DNA of 64,000 bases from Methylophilus sp. QUAN (GTDB lineage Bacteria; Pseudomonadota; Gammaproteobacteria; Burkholderiales; Methylophilaceae), in contig NZ_JADKYT010000001.1 of the NCBI RefSeq assembly GCF_015354445.1, positions 248,001 through 312,000 of the forward strand, written 5' to 3'. The translations under genes were made by a program, and so were the position numbers. The notes under the pieces are model-generated. The model saw only the letters and a program-made list of their open reading frames with translations, made no database searches and had not been told where the DNA came from. Of the stretch, positions 45,928 to 54,961 are shown one piece after another. The stretch's first letter is position 1. Each line of letters begins with the position of its first letter.

Positions 45928-45959
45928 GCCATACTTTTAGTATGGCCACTAAAATAGTG
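45928..45959 (+). terminator. Two short hairpins after the diguanylate cyclase gene
   Basis: GCCATACT-TTT-AGTATGGC (45928-45946, eight pairs) directly followed by CACTA-AAA-TAGTG (45947-45959). No long T-run, so termination is probable but not strong. They separate the cyclase gene from the pilus operon, which has its own promoter. Confidence 0.45.
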
Positions 45960-46020
45960 TCTGTTGACTGACAATTGATCGACACTTTCGCCAGAAGCCT
46001 GCGTTTTCTCTCATGATGAT

Positions 46021-46067
46021 TTGACATTGCATATTGATTTTAATTAATATGTGTTAAAAAATGTCAA
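46021..46067 (+). promoter_or_regulatory. Sigma70 promoter with flanking inverted repeat, before the MSHA-like operon
   Basis: TTGACA (46021-46026) and TAATAT (46045-46050) are 18 bases apart in AT-rich DNA, 38 bases before the operon start. The -35 region is part of an inverted repeat TTGACATT (46021-46028) / AATGTCAA (46060-46067) that brackets the promoter, which could be a regulator site. Confidence 0.55.
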
Positions 46068-46087
46068 TATCGTAACGGGGGACGTGG

Positions 46088-48001
46088 ATGCGCTTCGCTA
46101 TCATCCTGCTTTGTGTTTGGCTTGCTGCATGCGTACGGCAGCCGCTGGATGCGTCTACTCACGCTGCATTACATTTGCCAGATATCAGCGTGTCAGAAAC
46201 GCCACCTGTAGCAACTTACCCTGAAGTCGATATCTCTGAAATTGAATCCGCCCGCATTATTAAGCCACCATTAAAGTCGGCCACCCCCACCTTACTCATT
46301 AACCTGGTCGTGCATGATGCGCCCGTTCAGGAGGTATTGCTGGCGATTGCGCGTGAAAGCGGGTTGAATCTTGATGTGCATCCAGGCTTGCGAGGCAAGG
46401 TGAGTTTGAATGCGATCCAGCAGTCAGTGCCGTCCATTCTGGCACGTATATCTAAGCAGTTGGATATGTACTACGAGTGGTCGAATGGCGTGTGGTTAAT
46501 TACGCCAGACATGCCTGTCATCCGTAGTTATAAATTGAATTACGTCAATATGAGTCGGGACACTACTGGCTATATCGGGGTCGCCAGTGAAATCAATAGC
46601 GCTGGCAGAGCTGCGACAGGTGCTGCAGGTAATGGTGGCGCGCAAGCCGTAGTGGCGCAGCAGGGCGGTAATAGTAATAGCTCAAGAACGGCTGTCACTT
46701 CACAATCGCGTTATCACTTGTGGGAAAGCATCGTTGAAAATATACAGACGTTGTTAGAGGAGACGGATAAGGCCAGTATCGCCCGTGACGAGGTATTGGA
46801 GAGCGCGGCATCAGGCCTGGACTTACCAGCACAAGCTAATGCCGCAGTCGAAAGCATGCAGGCCATCCGACAACCACGTGAAGCGTCAGATCAAGTATCG
46901 GGCAGTGCGCCTATTGCCTCTGAAAAAATCAAACAGGCGCATGTACGTTGGCATGCTTCGCGACTGATTGCCAATCCTGAAACCGGCATTTTGACGATCC
47001 GGGCATCGCAAAGCCAGCAGGCACAAGTCAGGTCGTATCTGGAGTCGGTGATGCAGGTCGCCGCCAGGCAAGTACTGATTGAAGCCACGATTGTAGAAGT
47101 TGAGCTGGGTAAAAGTTTTCAGATGGGCATAGACTGGAGCCGGTTGTCAGCCTCTGCGCAGCAGCGTGGATGGCAGTTGGCGCAATCGCTGGGCAGTGAT
47201 GCGGCACAGTTCAATCGCGCTGCAGGTACCTGGGAAAGTAATAACAGTAAGAATGCACTAGGCCAGAATAATGGCAGCGTGGCATTCATGCTCGGTTACT
47301 TTAATCCGCTTAGTCGCCTGGGTAATTTAAGCGCCAGCGTGACCTTGCTTGAGCAATTTGGCAAAACACGCGTGTTATCCAGCCCTAAATTAATGGTGCT
47401 CAATAATCAGACCGCGATTCTCAAGGTCGTCGATAACTTGGTGTATTTCACGATTCAGTCGCAAATTTCCCAAAGTAGCAGCAATAGCGGCAGCAACTTA
47501 CAGGCAGTCACCACGACTGCCAATACAGTCCCGGTAGGGCTGGTGATGGCCGTTACCGCACAAATTAACAGCCATCAGCGGGTGAATCTGAATGTACGCC
47601 CTACGGTGTCCAAGGTGTTGCGTTATATCGAAGACCCCAATCCGCAATTGGGCAGCGGCAGTACGCGGATCGTCAGCAGTATTCCTGAAATACAGGTGCG
47701 TGAAATGGAGTCTGTGCTGAATATTGCCAGTGGCAATATCGCTGTCTTGGGCGGCCTGATGCAGGAGGATCAACGCGAATTCACCGACCGCGTGCCTGGC
47801 GTATCCAGGTTGCCAGTGCTCGGGCAAGTGTTTACCGGCAAAAATCAGGCAGCGAGAAAGACGGAGTTGATTGTGTTTCTCAGGCCGACGGTCATCGGGC
47901 GAGCCGATGTGCGGTCTGGGGATTTGCAATCGTTTCAGCCATTATTGCCTGATGAGTTACCTGCCGATGCATTTGAAACCAATGTGGGGGAGCCATCATG
48001 A
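46088..48001 (+). CDS. mshL: Secretin lipoprotein, MshL-like (second type IV pilus/pseudopilus system)
   Basis: 637 residues. The lipobox LAAC at residue 15 marks a lipoprotein, unlike PilQ. The short secretin N-terminal domain is at about 70-130 (INLVVHDAPVQEVLLAIARESG), an Ala/Gly/Ser/Asn-rich linker at about 170-205, and the secretin barrel from about 325, ending in VPGVSRLPVLGQVF and ELIVFLRPTVIG. It lacks AMIN domains. This layout is that of MshL-type secretins of type IVb/MSHA pili. First gene of an eight-gene operon with overlapping ends. AACGGGGGA before the ATG is a good ribosome binding site. Confidence 0.85.
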   Translation: MRFAIILLCVWLAACVRQPLDASTHAALHLPDISVSETPPVATYPEVDISEIESARIIKPPLKSATPTLLINLVVHDAPVQEVLLAIARESGLNLDVHPGLRGKVSLNAIQQSVPSILARISKQLDMYYEWSNGVWLITPDMPVIRSYKLNYVNMSRDTTGYIGVASEINSAGRAATGAAGNGGAQAVVAQQGGNSNSSRTAVTSQSRYHLWESIVENIQTLLEETDKASIARDEVLESAASGLDLPAQANAAVESMQAIRQPREASDQVSGSAPIASEKIKQAHVRWHASRLIANPETGILTIRASQSQQAQVRSYLESVMQVAARQVLIEATIVEVELGKSFQMGIDWSRLSASAQQRGWQLAQSLGSDAAQFNRAAGTWESNNSKNALGQNNGSVAFMLGYFNPLSRLGNLSASVTLLEQFGKTRVLSSPKLMVLNNQTAILKVVDNLVYFTIQSQISQSSSNSGSNLQAVTTTANTVPVGLVMAVTAQINSHQRVNLNVRPTVSKVLRYIEDPNPQLGSGSTRIVSSIPEIQVREMESVLNIASGNIAVLGGLMQEDQREFTDRVPGVSRLPVLGQVFTGKNQAARKTELIVFLRPTVIGRADVRSGDLQSFQPLLPDELPADAFETNVGEPS

Positions 48002-48714
48002 ATCAAGCCTTTCATCGTTACATGAGGTCGCTGGTTTCGTGGCGGGTGCCAAGACGCGCAGCCCTGGACGCTTACCGCAACGCATTGATACACACTGGCC
48101 TTAAACGCATTGAGGTGGGATTAAGTTACTTGTCATGGGCTTGTGTGGTGTTGATGAGTGGCCTGGTCTGGCCAGCGGGCTATCACTTCTGGTTTGGTGG
48201 TGACGATGGCCTGGCCGGAAAAAGACCTGCTGGCTTGAGTCAGTCTGTCAGCGGGTTTAACCCACCCCAAGTCCCCGTGTTGGCAAAGGTCGCTCTATCC
48301 AATCAATTGCCCAGCCTGTTTAGATTTAAACCCGTGGGCGCACATTCTCCTGTGGCCGCCAGCCTTCCAGCACTTGAGGCTCAGATGGTGCATCCAACAG
48401 CAAAGCCTGTCGCACAACCACTGCATCTGGCGTTGCATATTCAAACGCTGCCGCAATTACACGCCAGCCTAAAACCAGCACTCAATATAGCGGTACAACA
48501 ACTGCTTTCAGGCCAATTGGCGCAGGCGAGTGACTCGTTTGAGCGGGTGTTGCAGCAAGATCCGCATCAAGTGATTGCCCTGGCGGGCATGCTCGTTGTC
48601 ACCAGTCAGCGCGGTGAGATTCAGCAGCGTGAAGACTACTTAAGCAGAATCCGTAGTGAGATTCCGGATTATGCGCCCGATGACGACCTGTTTTTAATGC
48701 AGTTGGAGGAGTGA
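47998..48714 (+). CDS. Bitopic TPR-like protein (MshN-like) of the second pilus system
   Basis: 238 residues. A basic cytoplasmic N-terminus, one membrane span at about 40-64, a Pro/Ala-rich periplasmic linker, and a C-terminal helical segment (about 160-210, LNIAVQQLLSGQLAQASDSFERVLQQDP) with tetratricopeptide character. Position between the secretin and the motor ATPase and the topology match MshN, but sequence similarity is weak, so the symbol is withheld. Overlaps the secretin gene by four bases. Confidence 0.7.
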   Translation: MNQAFHRYMRSLVSWRVPRRAALDAYRNALIHTGLKRIEVGLSYLSWACVVLMSGLVWPAGYHFWFGGDDGLAGKRPAGLSQSVSGFNPPQVPVLAKVALSNQLPSLFRFKPVGAHSPVAASLPALEAQMVHPTAKPVAQPLHLALHIQTLPQLHASLKPALNIAVQQLLSGQLAQASDSFERVLQQDPHQVIALAGMLVVTSQRGEIQQREDYLSRIRSEIPDYAPDDDLFLMQLEE

Positions 48715-48716
48715 GC

Positions 48717-50441
48717 ATGTTGGCCGCCGCAGACAAAACCCGTCTTGGAGAGTGGATGTTGGCAAAAGGCATGATTACCGCAGATCAACTGGAGATCGCT
48801 TTAATTGAGCAACAAAAACACCAGCTTCTGTTAGGGCAGCAGTTAGTCAGACTGCATTTTGTCACAGACGCCATGATCCGGGATGTGTTGGCGCAGCATC
48901 ACGCGCAGGAAAGCATTGACTTACAGCAGGTGATTGTGGATCCCGAAGCGCTGGCGCTAGTGCCGGAAGCTTTTGCCCGCCAGCATAAATTGTTACCGCT
49001 GGATTTATCCGCAGACAAGCAGGTCATGCGTGTGGCCCTGTCTGGCCACAATCATATGCTGGTGTTAGATGCGCTGCGGCATATGTTGGGCGGCAGCATA
49101 CAGCTTAAATCGGTATTGGCAACCGAAGCACATTTGGAGCAGGCGCTGGATAAGTGTTATGGGCATAGCTTGTTGCTGGACAGTCTCTTGCGTGAAATTG
49201 AGCAGGAAGGTAACGCGCCAGCCTCGCTCGCCGCGCAGCAGGCATCCCGGCCAGTGATCAGGCTGGTCAATGCCGTGTTGATTGATGCAGTCAAACAAGG
49301 CGCGTCGGATATCCATTTTGAGCCTGAACATGCTTTTCTGAGGATACGTTACCGAATCGATGGTGTGTTGTGGCAGATTCGCTGCTTGCATGACCGCTAT
49401 TGGCCTGCCATGTGTGTACGGTTAAAAATATTGGCGGGGATGGATATTGCCGAGCAGCGCACGCCACAGGATGGCCGGGTCAATATGTTTTTATGTGGGC
49501 GGCAAATTGATTTCAGGGTGTCCAGCCACCCGACATTGCATGGTGAAAATCTTGTATTGCGGGTATTGGACCGCGACAAGGCAATTATCCCGCTGGCGTC
49601 CATGGGGTTACGCGCGCCACAATTGCTGCGTGTCAAAAATATGCTGGAAAAGCCGGAAGGCTTGCTGATTTTAACGGGCCCGACGGGCAGCGGGAAAACG
49701 ACCACTTTGTACTCCATGCTGGGGTACCTTAATCATGAGCACGTCAATATCATGACGCTGGAAGACCCGGTCGAGTATCCCCATTCGCTCATGCGGCAGA
49801 CCTCGGTCAATGCGGCAAACAAAGTCGATTTCATTAATGGTATCCGGGCCATTTTACGGCAGGATCCTGACATCATCCTGATCGGCGAAGTCCGCGATGA
49901 GTCTACCGCGGCTATGGCCGTGAGGGCGGCAATGACTGGCCATTTGGTGATGACTACCTTGCATACTAATAGTGCAACCGCTGCTTTTTCGCGGCTGCAA
50001 GATCTGGGGGTCAGCCCGCATATGATGGCGGGTTGTCTGGTGGGGGTGATTGCGCAACGCTTGCTAAGACGTTTATGCCGTCACTGCAAGCGCCAAATGG
50101 TGGCTGATCGTGCGCTGGAGCAGTTGTTACGCCACACTTGCGCGCCAGCACAGACCTGGTCAAGGCCAGTGTTTGAGGCAGAAGGGTGCGTGCATTGCCG
50201 TATGAGTGGATATCACGGCAGGTTGGTCATTATGGAGGTGCTGACCATGCACGCCGAGATGCATGCCATGCTGGCGCAACCCATGGCCATGTCGCAAATA
50301 CAGCAACAGGCGCGGCTGCATGGCTATACAACGCTGGCTGAAGAGGGGCTGCAACTGGTCAACGCGGGAGAGACCAGTGTGCAGGAACTGCGCCGGGTTG
50401 TCGATTTAAGTGCGCTTGAGACTGGGGTGGCTAGTCCATGA
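48717..50441 (+). CDS. mshE: Pilus extension ATPase MshE-like, with cyclic di-GMP-binding N-domain
   Basis: 574 residues of the GspE/PilB ATPase family. The N-terminus carries the MshEN cyclic di-GMP signature: RLGEWMLAKGMITADQLEIA followed by LIEQ (R-L-G-x2-L-x3-G-x-I ... L-x2-Q), with a second half LLGQQLVRLHFVTDAMIRDV about 20 residues later. Then Walker A GPTGSGKTTT, Asp box MTLEDPVEYP, Walker B ILIGEVRDE, His box TTLHTNSA, and a four-cysteine zinc site (CRHCKR ... CVHCRM). The ATG at 48717 follows GGAGGAG. It powers assembly of the filament, probably on cyclic di-GMP binding. Confidence 0.9.
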   Translation: MLAAADKTRLGEWMLAKGMITADQLEIALIEQQKHQLLLGQQLVRLHFVTDAMIRDVLAQHHAQESIDLQQVIVDPEALALVPEAFARQHKLLPLDLSADKQVMRVALSGHNHMLVLDALRHMLGGSIQLKSVLATEAHLEQALDKCYGHSLLLDSLLREIEQEGNAPASLAAQQASRPVIRLVNAVLIDAVKQGASDIHFEPEHAFLRIRYRIDGVLWQIRCLHDRYWPAMCVRLKILAGMDIAEQRTPQDGRVNMFLCGRQIDFRVSSHPTLHGENLVLRVLDRDKAIIPLASMGLRAPQLLRVKNMLEKPEGLLILTGPTGSGKTTTLYSMLGYLNHEHVNIMTLEDPVEYPHSLMRQTSVNAANKVDFINGIRAILRQDPDIILIGEVRDESTAAMAVRAAMTGHLVMTTLHTNSATAAFSRLQDLGVSPHMMAGCLVGVIAQRLLRRLCRHCKRQMVADRALEQLLRHTCAPAQTWSRPVFEAEGCVHCRMSGYHGRLVIMEVLTMHAEMHAMLAQPMAMSQIQQQARLHGYTTLAEEGLQLVNAGETSVQELRRVVDLSALETGVASP

Positions 50442-51637
50442 CCAGTTATCGCTATATTGCCATCGACCAATATGGCCAACGGCACCGTGGGGTGCTGGAG
50501 ATGCCCAATGAGCAGATGCTCACGGCGAGTTTGCAGCAACAGGGCCTGGAGTTGCTGACTTTCAGGATGGGCCAGCCATGGTTTTGGCGGCAACCCAGGG
50601 TCAATACGCAGACGCTGATTTTATTTTGTGTGCAAATGGAGCAATTACTGCAAGCAGGAGTGCCGTTGTTGCAGGCGCTTGCCGATCTTGATGAGCAAAA
50701 CGAACATCAAGGCATGAAGGCGGCATTGCGCAACGTACAACGTGATCTTGAAGCTGGCAAGTTATTGTCGCAAGCGTTGCAAGCGCAACCCAAAATCTTT
50801 CCGCCTTTGCTGGGTCAGCTGATTGATGCGGGTGAGCGTACTGGCCAGTTACCCGAGATTTTCGGGCATTTGACACGTACATTATCGTGGCAGGCCGAGC
50901 TGCGGTCACAGGTCCGTCGTGGGCTGACTTACCCGGCGGTGTTGTGTGTCATGGTGGCAATTGCTGCCTATGTCATGTTGACTTTTCTGGTGCCGCAAAT
51001 GGCCAGTTTTTTACAAAGCCTGGGCCAGGCACTGCCTTGGTCTACCCGTTTATTGCTGGCACTGTCTGACGGAGTGATGGCTTATGGTGGATGGTTGTTG
51101 CTAGGCATCATCGCCATGGTGACTGTATTCACGCTGGCGATACGCCGTTCACCGGTCTTTGCCTTTTTTCTGGACCAACAGCTGTTGCGGTTACCGGTGG
51201 TTGGGCGGTTGGTGCATCAACTGGTGTTGGCCAGGCTTTGTCGCTTTCTTGGCTTGATGTATCAGACGGGAATCCCTTTATTACAAGCCTTGGCCTGGTG
51301 CCAGCCCTTGTTGCAACAGCGCGTCATGGAGCAGGCGCTGGCTGAGGTCTATCAGCGCGTTCAGGCCGGGGAAAGCCTGACTGCAGGGTTTGCCGCCACC
51401 CAGCAGTTCCCGCCCCTGATGTTGCGTATGTTGAGTGTCGGTGAAACAACGGGTGCGCTAGATCGCATGTTATTCCAGCTGGCAATGGTTTATGACCGGG
51501 AGGTGCAGTCACAACTGCAGATGTTATTGCGGTTGCTTGAGCCTGCACTCACCATCGCACTGGGCATGATGTTGTTGTTTTTAATGGCCGCAGTGATGTT
51601 GCCGGTGTATGACAGCTTTTCAAGCCTGCGCTATTAA
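50438..51637 (+). CDS. mshG: Inner-membrane platform protein, GspF/PilC/MshG family
   Basis: 399 residues with two copies of the GspF domain (about 65-190 and 265-390), each starting with a helical cytoplasmic region (FCVQMEQLLQAGVPLLQAL; LARLCRFLGLMYQTGIPLLQAL) and three membrane spans in total. It is the rotor or platform that the ATPase acts on. The two domains also contain the conserved GERTGQLPEIF and GETTGALDRML motifs. Overlaps mshE by four bases. Confidence 0.92.
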   Translation: MTSYRYIAIDQYGQRHRGVLEMPNEQMLTASLQQQGLELLTFRMGQPWFWRQPRVNTQTLILFCVQMEQLLQAGVPLLQALADLDEQNEHQGMKAALRNVQRDLEAGKLLSQALQAQPKIFPPLLGQLIDAGERTGQLPEIFGHLTRTLSWQAELRSQVRRGLTYPAVLCVMVAIAAYVMLTFLVPQMASFLQSLGQALPWSTRLLLALSDGVMAYGGWLLLGIIAMVTVFTLAIRRSPVFAFFLDQQLLRLPVVGRLVHQLVLARLCRFLGLMYQTGIPLLQALAWCQPLLQQRVMEQALAEVYQRVQAGESLTAGFAATQQFPPLMLRMLSVGETTGALDRMLFQLAMVYDREVQSQLQMLLRLLEPALTIALGMMLLFLMAAVMLPVYDSFSSLRY

Positions 51638-51639
51638 AT

Positions 51640-53145
51640 ATGGCAAGCCATCATTTCATTGTCCTGGTCGATCAAACGTGCTGGCGTGTGGTGCATGTGC
51701 GCGGTCAGCAAGCGTTAGCCATGCGCACGTTTGAGTGTGACGATAGTAGTCGCCAGGAAATCTTGCGTTGGTGGCAACAGTTTCCGCAGGCAAGAGTCTC
51801 GTTCCTGGCCAATCATGCGGATGAACATTATCACGTGGAAACCTTGCCGCAGGTGCGTGGGTCGGCCGGGCGCCAGTTGTTACTGCGTAAGCTGGCAGCA
51901 TGGCCTTTTTCGCAAGGCATGCATGCGGTTTGTCGTTTGGGCCATGTGAAAACATTACGCCGGGAGAGCCGCTTCCTATTCGTGGCACTCACTTATCCAA
52001 CCCTGGTTCACTGGCTGTCGGTGTTGCAAGCACAGTCTATTCGCGTCCAGGGGGTATACACACAAGCCCTGTGCCTGGTTTGCTGGCTACCCGCGACACT
52101 GCAAGTGATGCGCGGGTTGTGTGTGCAATATATGGCACAACAAGTCCGTATCAGTTATATCTACCAGCAGCGCTTATTCTTTAGCCGCCTGATTTCGTTG
52201 CCGTCAGATACGCTTTCTACGCCAGAGGATTTTGTGAATCGGATTGTGTATGAGGTGGCGCAAATACGTATGACTTTAATTCACCAGCATTGGCTACAAG
52301 AGGCAGATGTATTATCGCTTGTCTGGCTGGGCCAGGTGCCTGTAGATCTGCCATTGTTAAAAGCGCAGTTGCCTGCTGGGTGTATATGGGCTGAGGACTC
52401 AGGGGTGGCGGGACATTTCAGTGGCAGCGACTTGCCATCGGGGCTGCATGCCATGGAATGGGCGGCGATACAGCCTATATTAAAGGGTCGGCCGTTACCT
52501 AATCTGGCCCCTGAGGCTGTGTTGTTGCTGGATAGCAGCGCGCGTATAAAGCGTCACTTGCATTGGGCAGGGGCAACGATGGTTTGTTTGATGATCCTGA
52601 TCTGCTGGGTCAGCATGCAGGCTACCCACCAGGCGCAGGTGCAAATGCAGCAGGTGAAGCGCCAGCTACAAGTTGGGCGGCGTACACCCGCTGTGCATAT
52701 CAATCAGGCACAGTTGTCAGGCATGCGCGCATTGACGCAAGCAGTGCAAGGGTTACAGGCTTCCGTGCGATTGCCAGAGCGTGCCTTGGCCCTGATGCAG
52801 CAGGCGTTAACGGGCATCTCTCACTGGCAGGTAGCCGCACTGGCGTGGGATTTTTCAGAGAGATCTTCGCAGGCTGATGCCGTCACTCAGCATCCCTCTC
52901 GTTGGCGGGAAACGCTCACTGTGACATGGTCGCAGGGTGGTCTTAGCGAACAGGCGGCGATGGAATGGCAGCAATTGCTCACGCGATTACGAGGGTTGCC
53001 TGAGATCGAAAAAGTAGAGCTGCTCACGCCTTCAGCATCCGCAAGCAGCGCTCAGCGGCAAGGCAATACAGGTCAGGCGCCAGCGCCGGATCACCCACCC
53101 GTGCTTAAGCTATATCTGCGGGATGTGAATGAGGCGGCCACCTGA
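51640..53145 (+). CDS. PilM/PilN-like fusion protein (GspL- or MshI-like) of the second pilus system
   Basis: 501 residues in three parts: a cytoplasmic region (1-303) that occupies the position of PilM/GspL-cyto but lacks recognisable actin-type nucleotide motifs, one membrane span (about 307-327, GATMVCLMILICWVSM), and a periplasmic helical then globular region like PilN (328-501). One polypeptide thus seems to replace the PilM-PilN pair, as GspL does in type II secretion. Assignment rests on topology and gene position. It begins two bases after the mshG stop. Confidence 0.65.
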   Translation: MASHHFIVLVDQTCWRVVHVRGQQALAMRTFECDDSSRQEILRWWQQFPQARVSFLANHADEHYHVETLPQVRGSAGRQLLLRKLAAWPFSQGMHAVCRLGHVKTLRRESRFLFVALTYPTLVHWLSVLQAQSIRVQGVYTQALCLVCWLPATLQVMRGLCVQYMAQQVRISYIYQQRLFFSRLISLPSDTLSTPEDFVNRIVYEVAQIRMTLIHQHWLQEADVLSLVWLGQVPVDLPLLKAQLPAGCIWAEDSGVAGHFSGSDLPSGLHAMEWAAIQPILKGRPLPNLAPEAVLLLDSSARIKRHLHWAGATMVCLMILICWVSMQATHQAQVQMQQVKRQLQVGRRTPAVHINQAQLSGMRALTQAVQGLQASVRLPERALALMQQALTGISHWQVAALAWDFSERSSQADAVTQHPSRWRETLTVTWSQGGLSEQAAMEWQQLLTRLRGLPEIEKVELLTPSASASSAQRQGNTGQAPAPDHPPVLKLYLRDVNEAAT

Positions 53146-53765
53146 TGAAAGCCACTGCTTACCGGCCAGTGTTACGCGCGACTTTGATCAGTTGGCTGGT
53201 CGTACTATGCCTGCTTGTCGCTGTGATGGCCATCACATTAAATGACCAACGGGTTGCTGAAGATGGCTTGAGTCAGGCCAGACGTCAATGGCGGCAACAG
53301 CAGCAGCAAACAGAGCTTGAAGCTAGTTATCAGCCTGATATGCATTACTTTCTTGCGCATCGTATCGGTTGGCAAGCCCATGGCTTAATGCAGTCGCCGG
53401 ATTTCGATCGTTGGGATGGCGATTTGGTCTCCATGCAGCAACGGTTTACCTTGCCACATGTTGCTTATGAAATTGCACCGACGGTGTCGTGTCCGGCAGA
53501 TGCCTGTCGGGTGCAATGGCCGACCAGCCAGCCGCCGACCTTGAATTTCACGGTGACGTCCATACAACTGCGTTGGTCAGTGCCTCATGAGTCTGCTGTC
53601 ATAGATTGGTTGCAGCAGCTTGAGCATGCATATGGCGGATTGTTGCTGGTGCGTCGTTGCAGTTGGATATTGGCGGAAGGCGCCGAAATGATCGCTGCGC
53701 AATGCGATCTGGACCTGTTTAATTTTCCTCATGTGTTGCCCGCTGAGCTGATAGGCGCGCAATGA
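53145..53765 (+). CDS. PilO/GspM/MshJ-like bitopic protein
   Basis: 206 residues. Short cytoplasmic tail, a membrane span at about 13-32 (TLISWLVVLCLLVAVMAI), a Gln/Arg-rich coiled coil (about 42-60), and a periplasmic globular domain with two pairs of Cys (CPADAC; CSWILA...C). Topology and location after the PilM/N-like fusion fit a PilO or MshJ role in the alignment complex. The sequence itself is divergent. Overlaps neighbours by one and four bases. Confidence 0.62.
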   Translation: MKATAYRPVLRATLISWLVVLCLLVAVMAITLNDQRVAEDGLSQARRQWRQQQQQTELEASYQPDMHYFLAHRIGWQAHGLMQSPDFDRWDGDLVSMQQRFTLPHVAYEIAPTVSCPADACRVQWPTSQPPTLNFTVTSIQLRWSVPHESAVIDWLQQLEHAYGGLLLVRRCSWILAEGAEMIAAQCDLDLFNFPHVLPAELIGAQ

Positions 53766-54961
53766 TAAGGTCTGCCCATGTTGCTCGAGGAGTGCAAACC
53801 GGTGTCGCTATCTGGATGGTGTTGCTGTTGTTGTCTGGCATGGGTACATGGATGCTATATAAAGTACCTGGAAGTTATCCTGCCCGGCAGCGAGCGATGC
53901 AACAAACAATCGCAGCATTGGCGATGGCGCAGCAAGCCTTATTGTCTTATGCACAGCAGTCTTTGGGGACGACTCCGTGTGAATTGAATTGTCCGCGACC
54001 TGGTGATTTGCCCTGCCCGGACCGCAATAATGATGGCATTGCTGAAACCTCATGTAGCAATACCTCACGTATGGGGCGGCTGCCGTGGAAAACACTGGGG
54101 GTGGGCGATGTGCGCGATGGCAGTGGCGAGCGCTTATGGTATGCCGTCTCCGAGCGCTACAAAAACAATCCGCGCCTGCGACCCTTAAATCTGGATACGG
54201 CAGGCACATGGAGTGTGGTTTCGTCAGGAGGTGTGGTGTGGGATGCGACACAAGGCAATGGGGTGGTTGCCGTGTTAATTGCGCCCATGCAGCCGCTCAC
54301 GCGGGAGGATGGCTGGGTACAGCAACGTATAGACGCGACCAGTGAGGTAGCAAAGCATTACCTGGATATACAGGGGGCTACCGATAATGCCAATCCGCAG
54401 GAAAACGCAGCACGTAGCTTTGTCAGTACATCATCCAGCATACATTTCAACGATGTTGTCTGGCCAATCACCACCAGTCAAATGCATCAGGTCATGCAAA
54501 AACAAGTGCTGGCAGAGGTGAGGCGCAGCCTGCGCTGTGTTGCGTTATCTTGCCTTAGTTACCCGCCGCCCGCCGCCGTTGGCGATAGTAGTTGTTTGGG
54601 CAACCAAGCCTTGAGTGCCGGACAATGCTTTTCTGCGGCGGTCAGTATCGGCCGCTTACCGCTCGATGCGAACGCGCACTGGCCATGGGCGACACAGCAT
54701 GTGCTGGACGGTAACCCACAACATCATTGGTTTCAGCAGAATGCATGGCGCGAACAAGTGTTTTACCTGCCAGGTCAAACGCAGGCCAGTATTATCCTGG
54801 CGGGTGAGCGCTTGGCCGGGCAGATCCGTGACAGTGCTACGGATAAACTGCATCTGAACGCCTATCTTGAGGCATCCACCTTGCTTGCGCTGCATGTGCA
54901 AGATGCCTCTGTGCTTAATCTGCCGAGCAATGACTTGCAGGATAAGGCGAGTCGGCCATGA
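53762..54961 (+). CDS. Large pseudopilin-like protein with LPCPD/LPW motif (PilX/MshP-like N-terminus)
   Basis: 399 residues. The N-terminal hydrophobic helix (about 11-33, GVAIWMVLLLLSGMGTWML) resembles PilX-type minor pilins and has no Glu at position 5. Next comes GDLPCPDRNNDGIAE (about 81-95), a DxNxDG calcium-loop-like sequence, then RLPWKTLGVGDVRDGSGERLWYAVS. The same LPCPD and LPW pattern returns in the next gene, so the two are distant paralogues. Eight or more cysteines suggest a rigid exported domain. Possibly the tip or cargo-binding subunit. Overlaps both neighbours by four bases. Confidence 0.6.
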   Translation: MIRSAHVARGVQTGVAIWMVLLLLSGMGTWMLYKVPGSYPARQRAMQQTIAALAMAQQALLSYAQQSLGTTPCELNCPRPGDLPCPDRNNDGIAETSCSNTSRMGRLPWKTLGVGDVRDGSGERLWYAVSERYKNNPRLRPLNLDTAGTWSVVSSGGVVWDATQGNGVVAVLIAPMQPLTREDGWVQQRIDATSEVAKHYLDIQGATDNANPQENAARSFVSTSSSIHFNDVVWPITTSQMHQVMQKQVLAEVRRSLRCVALSCLSYPPPAAVGDSSCLGNQALSAGQCFSAAVSIGRLPLDANAHWPWATQHVLDGNPQHHWFQQNAWREQVFYLPGQTQASIILAGERLAGQIRDSATDKLHLNAYLEASTLLALHVQDASVLNLPSNDLQDKASRP

